31,763 nucleotides of DNA from Cristatella mucedo (GCA_009760855.2 WPIO01000522.1:1-31763); one strand, 5' to 3'; counted from the stretch's first letter, positions 10,850-20,152 are shown. Numbers and translations are program-made. The notes: a model not told the origin generated them from the sequence alone.

Positions 10850-11089
10850 TTTATAATCTAAATTCATATTTGCATCAAACTTTTTAGTCTGTCACCATAT
10901 TCAACCACTTCATAACCCAAAGCCTTTTTTCATTCGCTCTAGTTGTTCCTTTTGAATTGCAAGTGGAGGTATAAATTTTCTTAGCCTATCAATAACAATA
11001 TTACATGAATTATCAGTTGATTTCTCTAATGCAAGTTCATTCAATTCATGTTCTACTCTATATCTTGCAGCTATTTTTGCCTCCATCAT
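10850..11089 (-). CDS. Small charged hypothetical protein following the ATPase
   Basis: The start codon (11087-11089, followed at once by a second ATG) abuts the stop of the ATPase frame (11090-11092). This tight packing is typical of compact viral genomes. The frame is rich in Glu, Leu, Arg and Lys, probably helical (about 60 residues, ending in a Lys-Lys-Gly-Phe-Gly segment), then shifts frame near 10915. No family recognised. It may be a scaffold-like or structural helper by position, but that is a guess. Confidence 0.45.
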
Positions 11090-11902
11090 TTATATTTCCT
11101 GACTGTTATCAAGTATAGTAGCAACACGTAAACTTTCTAGATTATTAAGTTTTTTTTCAAAGTTTTACGCTTTTTGAATACTTTCGCTGTAGGTTTATCA
11201 TTACTTGCGTATAATTTACTGTTAGTCATTTCCTATGTACAATTAGAAATAGGTATTAATTGCTTACCTGTACTATCCACACTCCAAAATCTTTCTTCTG
11301 ATTCAGTCTTAGGTAAGTCAATAACACAATATCCAAATCTAATTCCAATAAAGAAGTTTACCCATTCTTTAAACTGTTTCTTATCAATATCATCAACATA
11401 TTAATCACGAATATATTCTATATCAGTGTGGTTTTGCTTGTAGAATATAATAATGTTTATATTGTTTCTTGTTTCTCTTCTAGGAATATTAGTAAATCCT
11501 TGAGCAAGATAAAATATGTTCAATCATTTATATCTACCTCTAGTAAAATAATCCAAGATTTGTTATTTGTCTTATGTCCTCAAATCATCTAGTACAACAA
11601 CATTCTTGCAATTCTTATAAGCATCAACTTCAGGCATACTATCGATTCCATTAACCCAAACATAAGATTTATATTCTTTAGTCATTGACATAAGACCACC
11701 ATATAATGTTCATCTAAATTTGATGCAATTATTGTACCAGTATCATAATTTAACATACCATAGAATATCCAATTCATTACTGTGATTTACCTGTTCCACT
11801 TAGACCAAGTACTAATGCTCTAATAGGTACTTTAGGCAATGGTTCTTTATGTCCAGTATCTACATCTTGTCTAAAATTAAATGCTCTAACTTTAAACGAC
11901 AT
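11090..11902 (-). pseudogene. A32/FtsK-HerA-type genome-packaging ATPase, frameshifted
   Basis: Packaging ATPase of the kind shared by Polintons, adintoviruses and nucleocytoviruses, which pumps DNA into the capsid. The Walker A motif GLSGTGKS reads at 11783-11806. The Walker B motif VVVLDDL reads at 11581-11601, preceded by hydrophobic residues. A sensor-like segment FYLAQGFTNIPRRETRNN follows at about 11459-11511. Total span is about 270 codons, normal for the family. As read it is broken: frame changes just after Walker A (about 11780), near 11642 and near 11570, a TGA at 11524-11526 and a TAA at 11401-11403. The start codon at 11900-11902 is only 25 bp from the divergent zinc-ribbon gene. 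Confidence 0.85.
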
Positions 11903-11927
11903 TTTCTATATTATTATAGATATCGAA
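11903..11927. promoter_or_regulatory. Putative bidirectional promoter between ATPase and zinc-ribbon gene
   Basis: Only 25 bp separate the ATG codons of two divergent viral genes. The interval is almost pure A/T with TATATTATTATAGATATCG, so TATA-like elements can be read on both strands. Inferred from the layout only. Confidence 0.35.
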
Positions 11928-12302
11928 ATGTATCGCTTGAATTGTAAAAAACCAGCTGATACAATTCCTGAAGAGTATGTTGAAGTAGATAGCCCAAAAG
12001 GAATGAGAGGAATGTTAAAAGGTATTTGTACTATATGTGATAGTAAGAAATAAAAGTTTTTAAATTAAGAAGTGTTGGAGAAGGAGTTTTATCTCATGGT
12101 AAAAAAGGAACATGAGTATTAGGACATGCAAAGAAACTTGGAACAGGCTCATGGTGAAAAAGGAACAGTTGTGTTAGCACATAATAAGAAACTTGGTTCT
12201 TGTGAGGAAGATAAACAACAAATACTCGCTGAACTTAAAAAGACTATCGACAAACTAAAAATTAATAAAATAAACACCACTAACAGATCTAGAAATAAAT
12301 AA
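11928..12302 (+). pseudogene. Zinc-ribbon (DUF5679-like) protein with basic repeat region
   Basis: The first 41 codons (11928-12053) carry two CxxC-type pairs, Cys-Lys-Lys near the N-terminus and CTICDSKK at the end, around a GMRGMLKGIC core. This matches the small zinc-ribbon proteins (DUF5679-like) found in Polinton-like viruses and nucleocytoviruses. A TAA follows at 12051. Coding then resumes with two copies of a His-Gly-Lys/Glu-Lys-Gly-Thr motif that ends in Lys-Lys-Leu-Gly, and a Lys/Glu-rich coiled-coil-like tail ending at 12302. The frames differ (12074 onward, then 12150 onward), so the gene is broken at least twice. A DNA-binding or virion-core role is likely but inferred. Confidence 0.6.
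12093..12195 (+). repeat. 55-bp-period direct repeat within the zinc-ribbon gene
   Basis: CTCATGGT followed by an A-rich stretch, a GGAACA word and AAGAAACTTGG occurs at 12093-12140 and again at 12148-12195. The two units encode related His-Gly, Lys-Lys-Leu-Gly peptides. A 55-bp period is not a multiple of three, which agrees with the frame change seen between the units. Confidence 0.75.
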
Positions 12303-12629
12303 TTATATAAAAGAATTAGATATAAAGAACTTCAGAGGAGTATTTGCAAGAGATGAACTAACAAAACCATTAGAAAACGAATGTATTATTTGTAATACAG
12401 GAGAATCAGATCTTGCACAATATCACTGGGTAGCATTAAAAAACGTAAACAATGTTTTTACTTTGATTCATTTGGAGCTCCACCAATGCCAAAAGTCATA
12501 AACTATTTTGGAGTTATTCCAAGTTTTCAGTCATTTATGCGACAAGAATACGATCAAACAGATTGTGGAAGAAGATGTCTAATCTTTCTAAAACTAATGC
12601 AAGAAGCAGATTTTGGATCTTTAATTTAG
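12274..12629 (+). pseudogene. Adenain-like maturation cysteine protease, one frameshift
   Basis: Homologue of the adenovirus-type protease (C5/Ulp1-like fold) that cleaves virion precursor proteins in Polintons and adintoviruses. In order: FRGVFARDEL near residue 21, the catalytic His in YHWVALKN (CAC at 12424), the catalytic Asp in YFDSFGAPP (12465), a conserved Gln region and the catalytic Cys in QTDCGRRCL (TGT at 12564). About 118 codons are visible, close to the compact form of the family. His is in one frame and Asp/Cys in another; the switch falls in an A-run at about 12438-12445. No ATG precedes the first conserved residues, and the reading frame is closed by a TAA at 12271. Confidence 0.85.
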
Positions 12630-12646
12630 TTAATAATTTAATTTAA

Positions 12647-13132
12647 ACATTTTCTTTACCTTGTATAGTTATAGATAATAAAAAACTTGTAGTACTTGAA
12701 AATTCTTCTGTTTTCATCCCAAAAGGACATCCAGGACGTGTTCATATTGAAGAGAAAATTACTAAAGACTCTAAACCTTACTTCAATGCATGGATCTATA
12801 TGAGTGAAGATATTGCTAATAGAGCAAGTAAGAAACTTGAATACAATGGATACGATTTGTCACAACGTTCAACTATCGGAATAAGAATTGCATTTGGTAG
12901 TAAACCAATTATATTGTTCGATCAAAAGAACAAACAAATGAAGTTTAGTAGTATTACTGATGGAATTCAAAAACTTAACAATTACTTTGCTGTTATAGGT
13001 ATTCATGATGGGAGTTATGTAACTAAAGATACTAATAATTCAGAAGAAAGGCTTACTATTAGATTGAAACTAGATCAATTTAAAGTTTATAATGTTGTTA
13101 AAAGAGGTGAATTCAATCCTGCTGAGTACTAA
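12647..13132 (+). CDS. Unrecognised viral protein, open frame
   Basis: An uninterrupted frame of 161 codons lies directly downstream of the protease on the same strand. The first ATG is at 12800, but coding character (Val-Ile-Asp-Asn, Leu-Val-Val-Leu-Glu-Asn, Pro-Lys-Gly-His-Pro-Gly) clearly extends upstream to about 12650. Either the original start is lost or the N-terminus was elsewhere. The product is mixed alpha/beta, mildly basic and ends in EFNPAEY. It has no signal peptide or membrane segment. I do not recognise the family. As one of the longest intact frames in the element, it is a good probe for related elements. Confidence 0.6.
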   Translation, partial: TFSLPCIVIDNKKLVVLENSSVFIPKGHPGRVHIEEKITKDSKPYFNAWIYMSEDIANRASKKLEYNGYDLSQRSTIGIRIAFGSKPIILFDQKNKQMKFSSITDGIQKLNNYFAVIGIHDGSYVTKDTNNSEERLTIRLKLDQFKVYNVVKRGEFNPAEY

Positions 13133-13220
13133 AGAAAGTAAAACAATAAACAAACATAAAAACACATAAAACAATAAAAAATAAACATTAGATTTGTTAA
13201 TTTTTGTTTCTAGTGATATC

Positions 13221-13952
13221 TCACATCTTATTAACAATACCTGTTGTATAATTTTTAATTTTATTCAAACCCTCAGGATTACTAACTTTATCTTTTAAGA
13301 AATCAGTGGCACATGAATCATTCAACATAATACCAATACACAAACCTAACCTAGCTTTCGCTGCCATAGCAGCTGCAACGGTTTTAGCATCTTCTCTAAC
13401 ATAATTTGGTTGCTCGGGATCAGGAAAAATACGTGGTGCTGATTCAGCTAAAACTAAATCAGATAAATTTCTTATTTCTGTTCTTTTTGGTTTTGACATT
13501 GATGAAGTCTCGGTGTATGTATGTTCATGGATCAAATCTTTGTTATCTAAATCATTAGCACAAGTATACCCCTCTTCCATTCTTTGAGGAAACTTAGTTC
13601 CTGGACCTGCATATTAGTAACGACCAGTGTTGTTAAAACTACCACCAGGAACATTTTCTGATTTAACACCTGCAGGCAAACGAAGATGAAACTCTCTTTC
13701 ACCAGAAAATTTGTTTGTGAAATCTACAATACCAGAACCGTGTCTTCTATTTTGTTTGATTTTTTAAGATTAAGATTCCATTGCAATCCAATACCATTGC
13801 TTCTACTCTTTTCTATTCTTTTTAGTTGAGTCATTGTAGCACGTATAGCAACAGTATCAGACAGGTCTTCATGTTTAACTCTTATAGAAATTGGTTCTTT
13901 AGAATTATGTATTTGTTTTACTTGGTGCAACTTTTACTTCTTGATAATCCAT
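13221..13952 (-). pseudogene. Phospholipase-A2-like virion protein, broken
   Basis: The C-terminal part reads YAGPGTKF (about 13590-13613) followed by Asn-Asp-Leu-Asp and then an IHEHTY segment near 13529. This is the layout of the parvovirus-VP1/Polinton PLA2-like domain, in which a YxGPG calcium loop is followed by an HD catalytic pair. Here the usual HD reads HE. A later AAAMAAKARLGL segment also matches the Ala/Lys-rich tail seen in such proteins. The N-terminus begins at 13952 with MDYQEVKVAPS. It shifts frame after about 10 codons and again near 13735, and a TAA interrupts at 13614-13616, just before the calcium loop. In relatives this domain helps breach endosomal membranes; that is family knowledge, not shown here. 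Confidence 0.7.
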
Positions 13953-14000
13953 GTCTATATAAATTAAATTATTTTAAAGAGATATAAAATACTTTATAGA

Positions 14001-14563
14001 ATGTCATTTGATAATGATGTTCGTGCTTTGAGACAAAGAGTTATGGAACTTTTGGGCTATAATCCGTATAATGGTAATTTTACTCATAAAACATTCCGTA
14101 GTGGTGTATCTCCTGTTCATAAAGCAGGGACAATAAATTCAAATACAGATTATAGATCGTTATCAATTGATGGAAAAACATATCTTTCACATAGAATTGT
14201 ATACATTATAGTTATCGGTTAAATGCCTTTGCAAGAGATAAATCACATTGATAACAATAAACTAAATAACTCATTCCTTAATTTGAGAGATGCTACATGA
14301 TCGGAAAATAATAGAAACAGACAAAAACGAAAATACACTAGTTCTAGTTTTAAAGGTATGCGATGGGTTGATGCTGCAACTAAGTATAGAGCAGAAATTA
14401 TGGTTGACAAAAAATATCATCATATCGGCTACTATGATGATCCTGAGGAGGCGGCGGTCGCTAGAGATTTAGAAGCAATTCGTTGCATTTAAATTATGCT
14501 CGACTAAATTTTACTTATACGCTCACAGAAGAAAATGAAATAGTTCGTTACACTGACTATTAA
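14001..14563 (+). pseudogene. HNH-AP2 homing endonuclease, interrupted
   Basis: The N-terminal HNH part shows a YNPYNGNFTHKT start, Leu-Ser-His-Arg-Ile-Val and a Glu-Ile-Asn-His-Ile-Asp-Asn core followed by Asn-Asn...Asn-Leu-Arg (about 14235-14291). The C-terminal AP2-type DNA-binding part reads FKGMRWVDAATKYRAEI and HIGYYDDPEEAAVARD (14360-14470), closing with a shifted NYARLNF (about 14490-14512). The order HNH then AP2 is that of free-standing homing endonucleases of phages and large DNA viruses. The frame carries a TAA at 14220-14222, a TGA at 14298-14300 and a frameshift near 14485. It sits alone on the plus strand between two minus-strand genes, as an inserted selfish gene would. Confidence 0.85.
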
Positions 14564-14728
14564 TTCTTACATCTCTTTATAAGTTCATCTCTTAATTTTA
14601 GTATCTCTGATGTATTTCTTCTTTACTTTTAACTTGAGCAAATAAATTTGCTAGTGACATTGCAGACTCTGATTTATAATTACATTCTTTTTTACACCAA
14701 CAGAGCTACTCTCTAATTTTTTTATATC
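14564..14728. other. Short spacer between the homing endonuclease and the hydrophobic protein gene
   Basis: AT-rich. Coding-like Lys/Glu codons read on the minus strand (about 14570-14700), perhaps the worn C-terminus of the neighbouring minus-strand gene or a tiny separate one. Nothing firm. Confidence 0.3.
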
Positions 14729-15655
14729 TCATTTTAAATCAGAAGAATAATCAACTCCTGACACATCTACAAGCTTCTTTCTTTGATTAAGATAGTCCAA
14801 TCTATTTTTTACTTTTGAATTCTGAACCTTTTCATTCAAATCAATATCAACACCTTTATCTAATTGTTCTATCATGTTATGAATATCAGTAATAGCATTC
14901 TTTAACCTCTCACTCTGTAGACTCAAAGCACTCATTCTTTGTTCATGGGTGTTCATAGGTGGAACTTTTGCAGCATACATTGTAGCATCTATTATTTTCT
15001 TTGTTAGTCTTGCAACTGTAACTGTTATACTTACTGCAAGACCAACAGCACCAACAACTGATGCAATACTTGCTATTATTGCTGGAATATCAGGAAAAAT
15101 ACCGCCTCTCATGTCAAGGAAGTTCTTTTACCACGCAATAGGATCAAGTTGTTCAGCACTCCACATCACGTCCTCACCAAACATTTCAGTTAAAAATTTG
15201 TTTGGATCTAAATATTAACCACTGTTAGATTTTTCTGCTTCAAGAAGTATTTCATTTATGTAAAACCTAATTCTAAACTCGCTACCATATTTGAGAGTCG
15301 TCTTTTTTATCATCCATAGTCTTCCAAAAGACTTGATCATACTTACCAGAAGCACTATCGTTTACTATTTCTTTTTATTCAAACCTAAATCAACAATCCC
15401 TGTTACACCTGATAGAAATCCTCCTAGAGCTTTAGTAAAACCTCAAATAACTTTAAATTATTGTAATAATTTTGGAACAATCTTTACTATTTTATTAAAT
15501 GCTTGTGAGGATAGTTGCATTGCAATTTTCGGTGCTACTTTTGTAATTGCTTTTGAGCTTACTTCTGTTGCAGTTGTAACACCTGATACTACTTCTTTAG
15601 CTGTACTAACTCCTTCTTTTATATCTTCAGCAACTCCTTTACCTTTTTATTCTTC
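14729..15655 (-). pseudogene. Hydrophobic/amphipathic virion-associated protein, broken
   Basis: Minus-strand coding from about 15655 starts with a Gly/Lys-rich stretch and an Ala/Val/Thr/Ser-rich helical region (KEVVSGVTTATEVSSKAITK). It continues through a Gly-Gly-Phe-Leu-Ser-Gly-Val-Thr-Gly segment. It ends in an intact 127-codon frame (15112-14729) whose first 35 residues form a long hydrophobic stretch (PAIIASIASVVGAVGLAVSI), followed by a coiled-coil-like Glu/Lys/Asn region. In-frame TAA and TGA codons near 15435-15455 and frame changes near 15360 and 15130 break it. Polintons often carry such membrane-active or minor virion proteins, but I cannot name the family. Open frames on the opposite strand here are shadows. 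Confidence 0.5.
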
Positions 15656-15669
15656 ATATATTATAAGTA

Positions 15670-16531
15670 ATGGAAAAAGTAAGAAAAATTAATGAAAATG
15701 TTTATACTAATCTTAATACAATTAATAATAGAGTAACTAATTTAGGATATCCCGTTAATAATCATGATGCAATAAGATTATATTATGGTCTTAGTTCAAA
15801 CTATGGTGGTAGTGTTGCTACTAATGTTTCAGGAGAGTTAGCAACAATATCAATGTTAAGTAATTTATTATTAAAGACTGGAGCAAAAATGACATCCCAA
15901 CTTAATTGCAATGATGTTTATGGTCATTCTGCTGATGGAACTGTTTATTCAGATCTAAAACCTTATAAAGTAAAAAATTGTGGATTTTTGAAAAGTATGA
16001 CACAAGTGCTTCAAGGTAAAGCAATGTCAAGTATTGATATGGGAAAAAAGAATATTAAATAAATACATAAATATAAAATATTCAGATGTAATATCAAAAC
16101 AATATATTGATAATTCTAAACAAGTATCATTTAGGTTTTAGTTCTAATACTTATCTTAGTGTATTTTATCTTGATATGTTAGTTTTGAATATTACTGCTA
16201 ATGGAACTACAGGAATAAATTTCAGCTGCAACAGCTTACTCCTGGAGATATGCTAATTATTTCACCAGGAACAGGAAAAGTCATTGCATTTGCAACTAAT
16301 CTAAAAACATTCTTTTCAGGAGCATTACTTAAATTTAGTATGACATCTAATATTATGTATACAACTGATAAAACTAATTCTTATTTAGAGTTGACTAGTG
16401 ATAATACTTATGGTGTTAGTGGTACTATAGTTTTAAGAATTAATATTGATGGAACGTGTACTTATGCTATCGATAAGTTTCCAGTTGCAAGTGGAATTAC
16501 TTATATAGATTTTTTTGTAAGTAATGTATAG
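15670..16531 (+). pseudogene. Fibre-like protein A, frameshifted
   Basis: Begins at an ATG (15670) with a heptad-like N-terminus (MEKVRKINENVYTNLNTI). Next comes a fibre repeat GYPVNNHDAIRLYYG (about 15745-15789), which is the pro-x-n-x-x-D-A-x-x-x-x-Y pattern of phage tail fibres and trimeric adhesins. The first frame stops at 16062. Coding resumes in other frames to 16531 with a Thr/Ser/Asn-rich beta segment ending in Gly-Ile-Thr-Tyr-Ile-Asp-Phe-Phe-Val-Ser. The C-terminal part could be a receptor-binding head by analogy. It is the first of three tandem related genes and diverges from the hydrophobic-protein gene by about 15 bp. Confidence 0.6.
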
Positions 16532-16533
16532 AA

Positions 16534-17412
16534 ATGCTAGGTTATAGAAAAAAGGAAGTACTTCAAAAAATTATATTCGAAAGACTGGAGATATACTTAG
16601 TGGTAAGCTAAGTATGAACGGTAATCTTCTTAAGAATTTAGGTGATCCTGTTAATGCTGGAGATGCTATAAATAGAAAGTATATAGATACAAACTTTGCT
16701 AGTAAGGTTTTTAATTCTGCATCTGCTGATGCTGATGTAAACATGAACAAACATAGGTTTATAAATCTTGCTAATCCTATTAATCCTAGTGATGCTGCAA
16801 CGAAAGATTATGCTAATATAAAATAAGATAAAACAGGTAGATCAATTACAGGAAGTTTAACTGTGACAGGTGGTATTAGTGTAACTAGTCCTCCTGTTAA
16901 TGACAATGATGTTCCAAATAAAGCATACTTGGATAACAATTTTCTTAGTGTAAAGGGTGGTATAGTTATTGGAAACTTAGATGTGAATAATAGATTTATT
17001 AAAATTACAAATGATTCTGTTATTCCTAATTATGGTGTTAATCTTAATTACTTGAATAAAATGACAGGCGGAAATGTTGCAAAAATATCATTTATAGGAA
17101 CTATGGATTGAAAATTGCAAACATATTTATATGGTGTAAGTTATCAAGGAAAATGGATTGAAAAATTTCCCTGATGTAAATATTGCTAGAGGTTTATTTG
17201 TAATTTCAGCAAAACACGAAACACCAAATTTTACACAAAAACAACTTATTCCTTTTCCACCATCAGGAATAACTAATTACTGTTTTTAATTATTTCAAAG
17301 TCATAATCTTGATTCAAATAAAAGATTAATAATGGATTCACCAATTGTATGTGCACCAGATATACTTACTGACAAATTTCTAACTTTAACTGTTTATATA
17401 GCATTATCTTAA
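16534..17412 (+). pseudogene. Fibre-like protein B with DAxxKxYxD repeats
   Basis: The clearest of the fibre genes. Repeats in order: TGDILSGKLSMNGN, then GDPVNAGDAINRKYID, ANPINPSDAATKDYAN, a second Gly-Ser-Leu-Thr-Val block, and PPVNDNDVPNKAYLD (16585-16960). These match the T4/Mu-type tail-fibre repeat that forms trimeric beta shafts. The C-terminal part, ending in a LTVYIALS strand and the TAA at 17410-17412, is probably a head domain. Breaks: frame change near 16570, TAA at 16824-16826, TGA at about 17109, frame change near 17170, and a TAA near 17287. Attachment is the inferred role. Confidence 0.75.
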
Positions 17413-17414
17413 AA

Positions 17415-18510
17415 ATGTTTTCTAGAAAGGAACTAGAAATGAACATAGCATTGAATTTTGATTAAAACAGAATAACGAACGTTCGAGAAACTGTAGATTG
17501 ATTTGAATCTAATTATAAGTCATATTCTGATAACAATTATCTTAGAAAAGACTCAGTTCATCATATAACTGGTAATTTATCTGCAAACTCAAAAAAGTAT
17601 GCAAATGTATCAGATCCTGCTATTGGAAGTGATATTGCAGCAACAAAATGTCTTGATAAAATAGTTGAAAATATGATTATCAAAGAATAAATGGAAACCT
17701 AAGTGTTAATAGATAACCAATGAATAATACTAGTGATTTTTATTTAGATGATGATGTAATTTTTAAAAATAATTTTAATTTATATTTATTAAACTGTGGA
17801 GATAATCCATATATTTCCAACCGCTTCACTCAAACTGATTTTATTAAATTATCCGGTAATTTAACTGTAAATAGTGTGATTAGTATTGCTGTACCAAATA
17901 AAATATTTTCTGATTCCTATACTGGGAAATACGTTTTATCTACATTATCAGATGTCAACATAAAAACAAATCTACTCAAAGATAATAATAAAAATAAAAT
18001 TGCAGTTAATAGAAAAATTAATATTATTGATAGTAAAATAAGGTATGCAGTTTACAATAAAATACATATTTATGAGTCATTTTTATTAAATGATAAGATT
18101 AGAACCAGAATAAACCTGAAAGATGCAAAATCATGTTTTAATAAATATAGCAAAACCTAATGATGGTGATATAGTAGTTTTTAAATGCAACTATAAGTTT
18201 CATTCTCCAAATCTATGTTCATCTATTTTACCTAATATAAAATATTATGGTATTGGGAATACTTATATGTTACTTTCAACTGACTATATTTTGATTAACT
18301 ATTACTAATAGACCAAAAAAAGCAATTGCATTTTAAATTTTTTATCCTATTTTAAATTATCACATTCCTTAAACTCCAAGTGGTTTGGATTATATTGATA
18401 TTTTATTAGTTAATGAAGTAAATTATTTACTATCTTTAGAATATATAACTGGGGATTTTGAAATTAAACCCAAAGATGGTTTAGTTTTTGAAGGATTACC
18501 ATATGATTAA
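17415..18510 (+). pseudogene. Fibre-like protein C, broken
   Basis: Starts at ATG 17415. It contains a repeat DPAIGSDIAATKCLD near 17610-17655, a LSGNLTVNSVISIAVPNK block (about 17851-17904) and a degraded INIAKPNDGDIVVFK repeat near 18137-18184. The C-terminal end reads PSGLDYIDILLVNEVNYLLS in a third frame and closes at TAA 18508-18510. The Ser-Gly-Ile/Leu-x-Tyr-Ile-Asp element also occurs near the end of A and, more weakly, in B, so the three probably share a head domain. It is broken by stops near 17460 and 17500, at 17688 and by frame changes near 18130 and 18300. Confidence 0.6.
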
Positions 18511-18534
18511 TCTTATATTACATGGTGAAACTGT

Positions 18535-18664
18535 TTAAATCTTCCAACCCATAGTCTCTTTAATCAATTCTTCTGGTAGATCACAACTCTTTCCTGCATC
18601 TGTTTGTGTCTGTATTTGTTTAGTGAGATCTTTTTTTTAGAGTAAGCTTCGTACTTCATACTAC
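18535..18664 (-). pseudogene. Very small viral ORF remnant
   Basis: Directly after the stop of the 18665-18925 gene, a short Lys-rich peptide starts at an ATG. It shifts frame in an A-run (about 18632-18640) and ends in a DLPEELIKETMGW segment at 18535. The end is coding-like and compact. The function is unknown and it may be a C-terminal extension of the upstream gene. Confidence 0.35.
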
Positions 18665-18925
18665 TTATTTTTCTATTTTTAAGTCTTTAAGATACCCTTC
18701 AAAGATTGATTCATCTCTAACTTTAGTCAATATATTTGCTATTTCTGGTTCAGATTGATTGATTCTTAGTGCTTTGTATTCTAGTACTAGTTTTGCAGCA
18801 TATAACAAAGTTAATCTAATATCTTCTATTCTACCCATTGAGTAAGAACAGATTCTAAAGTTTGAATATTGTTGATCTTGTACTTCTTCAAATAAGTCTT
18901 TGCCTCTTGTCTCAACAGAAGCCAT
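18665..18925 (-). CDS. Small helical hypothetical viral protein (86 aa)
   Basis: Intact from ATG to TAA. Mostly alpha-helical, with an acidic/basic balance, a Cys-Ser-Tyr-Ser-Met-Gly-Arg segment near residue 26 and a Lys/Glu-rich C-terminus. No zinc pattern, signal peptide or membrane segment. It lies in a run of five small minus-strand genes between the fibre cluster and the polymerase. I do not recognise it. Confidence 0.55.
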   Translation of the reverse strand: MASVETRGKDLFEEVQDQQYSNFRICSYSMGRIEDIRLTLLYAAKLVLEYKALRINQSEPEIANILTKVRDESIFEGYLKDLKIEK

Positions 18926-18964
18926 TTTATTTAATGTTACGATTTTTGTTTTAATTTAAATTAA

Positions 18965-19458
18965 TTAAACAGCGCTTGGGTCAGTAGCTTGTGCTGCTAG
19001 TGCAGCTGCAGTTGCTTTTTGTCTTGCACTTGTTCCATCACTCAAATCAGTTAGAACTGCTTAACACTCATCGTTAATAATTCCAGATATTTCAGGTTTA
19101 ACTCCGGATACTCCTGAGATAACTGTTGAGAGTGCTGGAAGTTGTAATGCAATCGTGTAGTGTATCATGAAATTTCAGACGGATCATCAAGAAGAGCATC
19201 AACTTTAACTCTAACTGTTGTTTCTATACTTGCTGTTACATCTGAAAGTCCTGCAGAGATAACCATTTTAGCTTTAATATCACATTTATCAAGACCAAAT
19301 TTCTTAACTGAATTATCAGTCATGCATGAAAAATCTTAATCAAGTGTTTGTTGGTCGTAAGTTGTCATTCTTGATTTAACAAGATAATCAACATAAGATT
19401 TTGGTAGAGTAGTACTCGTTGCAAGGGAATGATCCCTAATATTGGAAGTTGCTTTCAT
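18965..19458 (-). pseudogene. Unrecognised viral protein with Ala-rich C-terminus
   Basis: The ATG is at 19456-19458 and the final stop at 18965-18967, about 164 codons. The central part (DKCDIKAKMVISAGLSDVTA) looks like a beta-rich domain. The C-terminus is Ala/Gln-rich (ATAAALAAQATDPSAV). It is broken by an in-frame TAA near 19337, a TGA near 19170 followed by a frame change, and a TAA near 19061. The size and Ala-rich end would suit a minor structural protein, but nothing proves this. Confidence 0.5.
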
Positions 19459-19526
19459 TTCCTATATAATATTAATAAAAAAAATAATACACACAAAAAA
19501 TAAGTAATACTAATTATTTAAAGAAT

Positions 19527-19790
19527 TTATACACCAGGCTTTGTTTTTGGAGTTTTAGATTTTTTCTTTACGTCTTCAAGCGTCTCATTTATCTTGCTAC
19601 GACATTCCATTAGTTTATTACATGTATCACAGATCTCAGTAAGAACAGTAATAAATGAACTGTCTAGATCTGGAATAAGTTTATCAAGTGAATGTTTAAC
19701 TATTCGTTGATCTTCTCCTTTAAGCTTTTGTAAAAAAAAATTGTATTGCCATTTCTTTAGATTGATCACAGCTAAGAATTCTTGAGACAT
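19527..19790 (-). CDS. Small hypothetical viral protein (87 aa), intact
   Basis: ATG to stop without interruption. An N-terminal LKKWQYNFFLQKLKG amphipathic helix is followed by a helical centre with Cys-Asp-Thr-Cys near residue 56 and a basic Lys/Thr/Pro tail (KKKSKTPKTKPGV). A single CxxC-like pair is not enough for a zinc finger call. It is read in the same direction as its neighbours. Family unknown. Confidence 0.6.
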   Translation of the reverse strand: MSQEFLAVINLKKWQYNFFLQKLKGEDQRIVKHSLDKLIPDLDSSFITVLTEICDTCNKLMECRSKINETLEDVKKKSKTPKTKPGV

Positions 19791-19831
19791 CCATTTTCTA
19801 TATATGTAAAGATAGTTGTATTTAATTGAAA

Positions 19832-20116
19832 TTATTCAAGACTTAAGTCGCTCTCTTCCTCTTCATCGTGTCTACCAAATAGCAGTTCTTTAAGACTTAT
19901 TTCAGCTTCTTCGTCATAGTCAGAACTCTCAAATGATTCTTTTTCAGATTCACTAACACTAATACATGAAACATCTTATTCTGATTCCATTTCAGGAACA
20001 TAGTGAGGATCTTCGAATGAGTCATCTGAATATTTGAATTCGCTATCTAAACTAGTAATTTCAAAAGATTCGTCACATGATGCTTCTGAGAATCGGAAAT
20101 CTTCCCTGGGATCCAT
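19832..20116 (-). pseudogene. Short acidic viral protein with one in-frame stop
   Basis: A 94-codon frame from ATG 20114-20116 to TAA 19832-19834, with no frameshift and one internal TAA at 19976-19978. Extremely acidic and Ser-rich (repeated Ser-Glu, Asp-Ser, Glu-Glu-Glu clusters), like transcriptional-activator-type or disordered regulatory proteins. No folded domain is visible. A single stop in an otherwise clean frame makes this one of the best places to separate a real mutation from a sequencing error. Confidence 0.6.
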
Positions 20117-20152
20117 CCTATAAAAATAAAAATAATTCCAATAATATATATT

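Noticed and set aside
15291-15692. 133-codon plus-strand open frame
   Set aside because: It lies opposite the hydrophobic virion-protein gene, whose minus-strand reading has the coherent Ala/Val/Gly-rich pattern. The plus reading is a low-complexity shadow of it.
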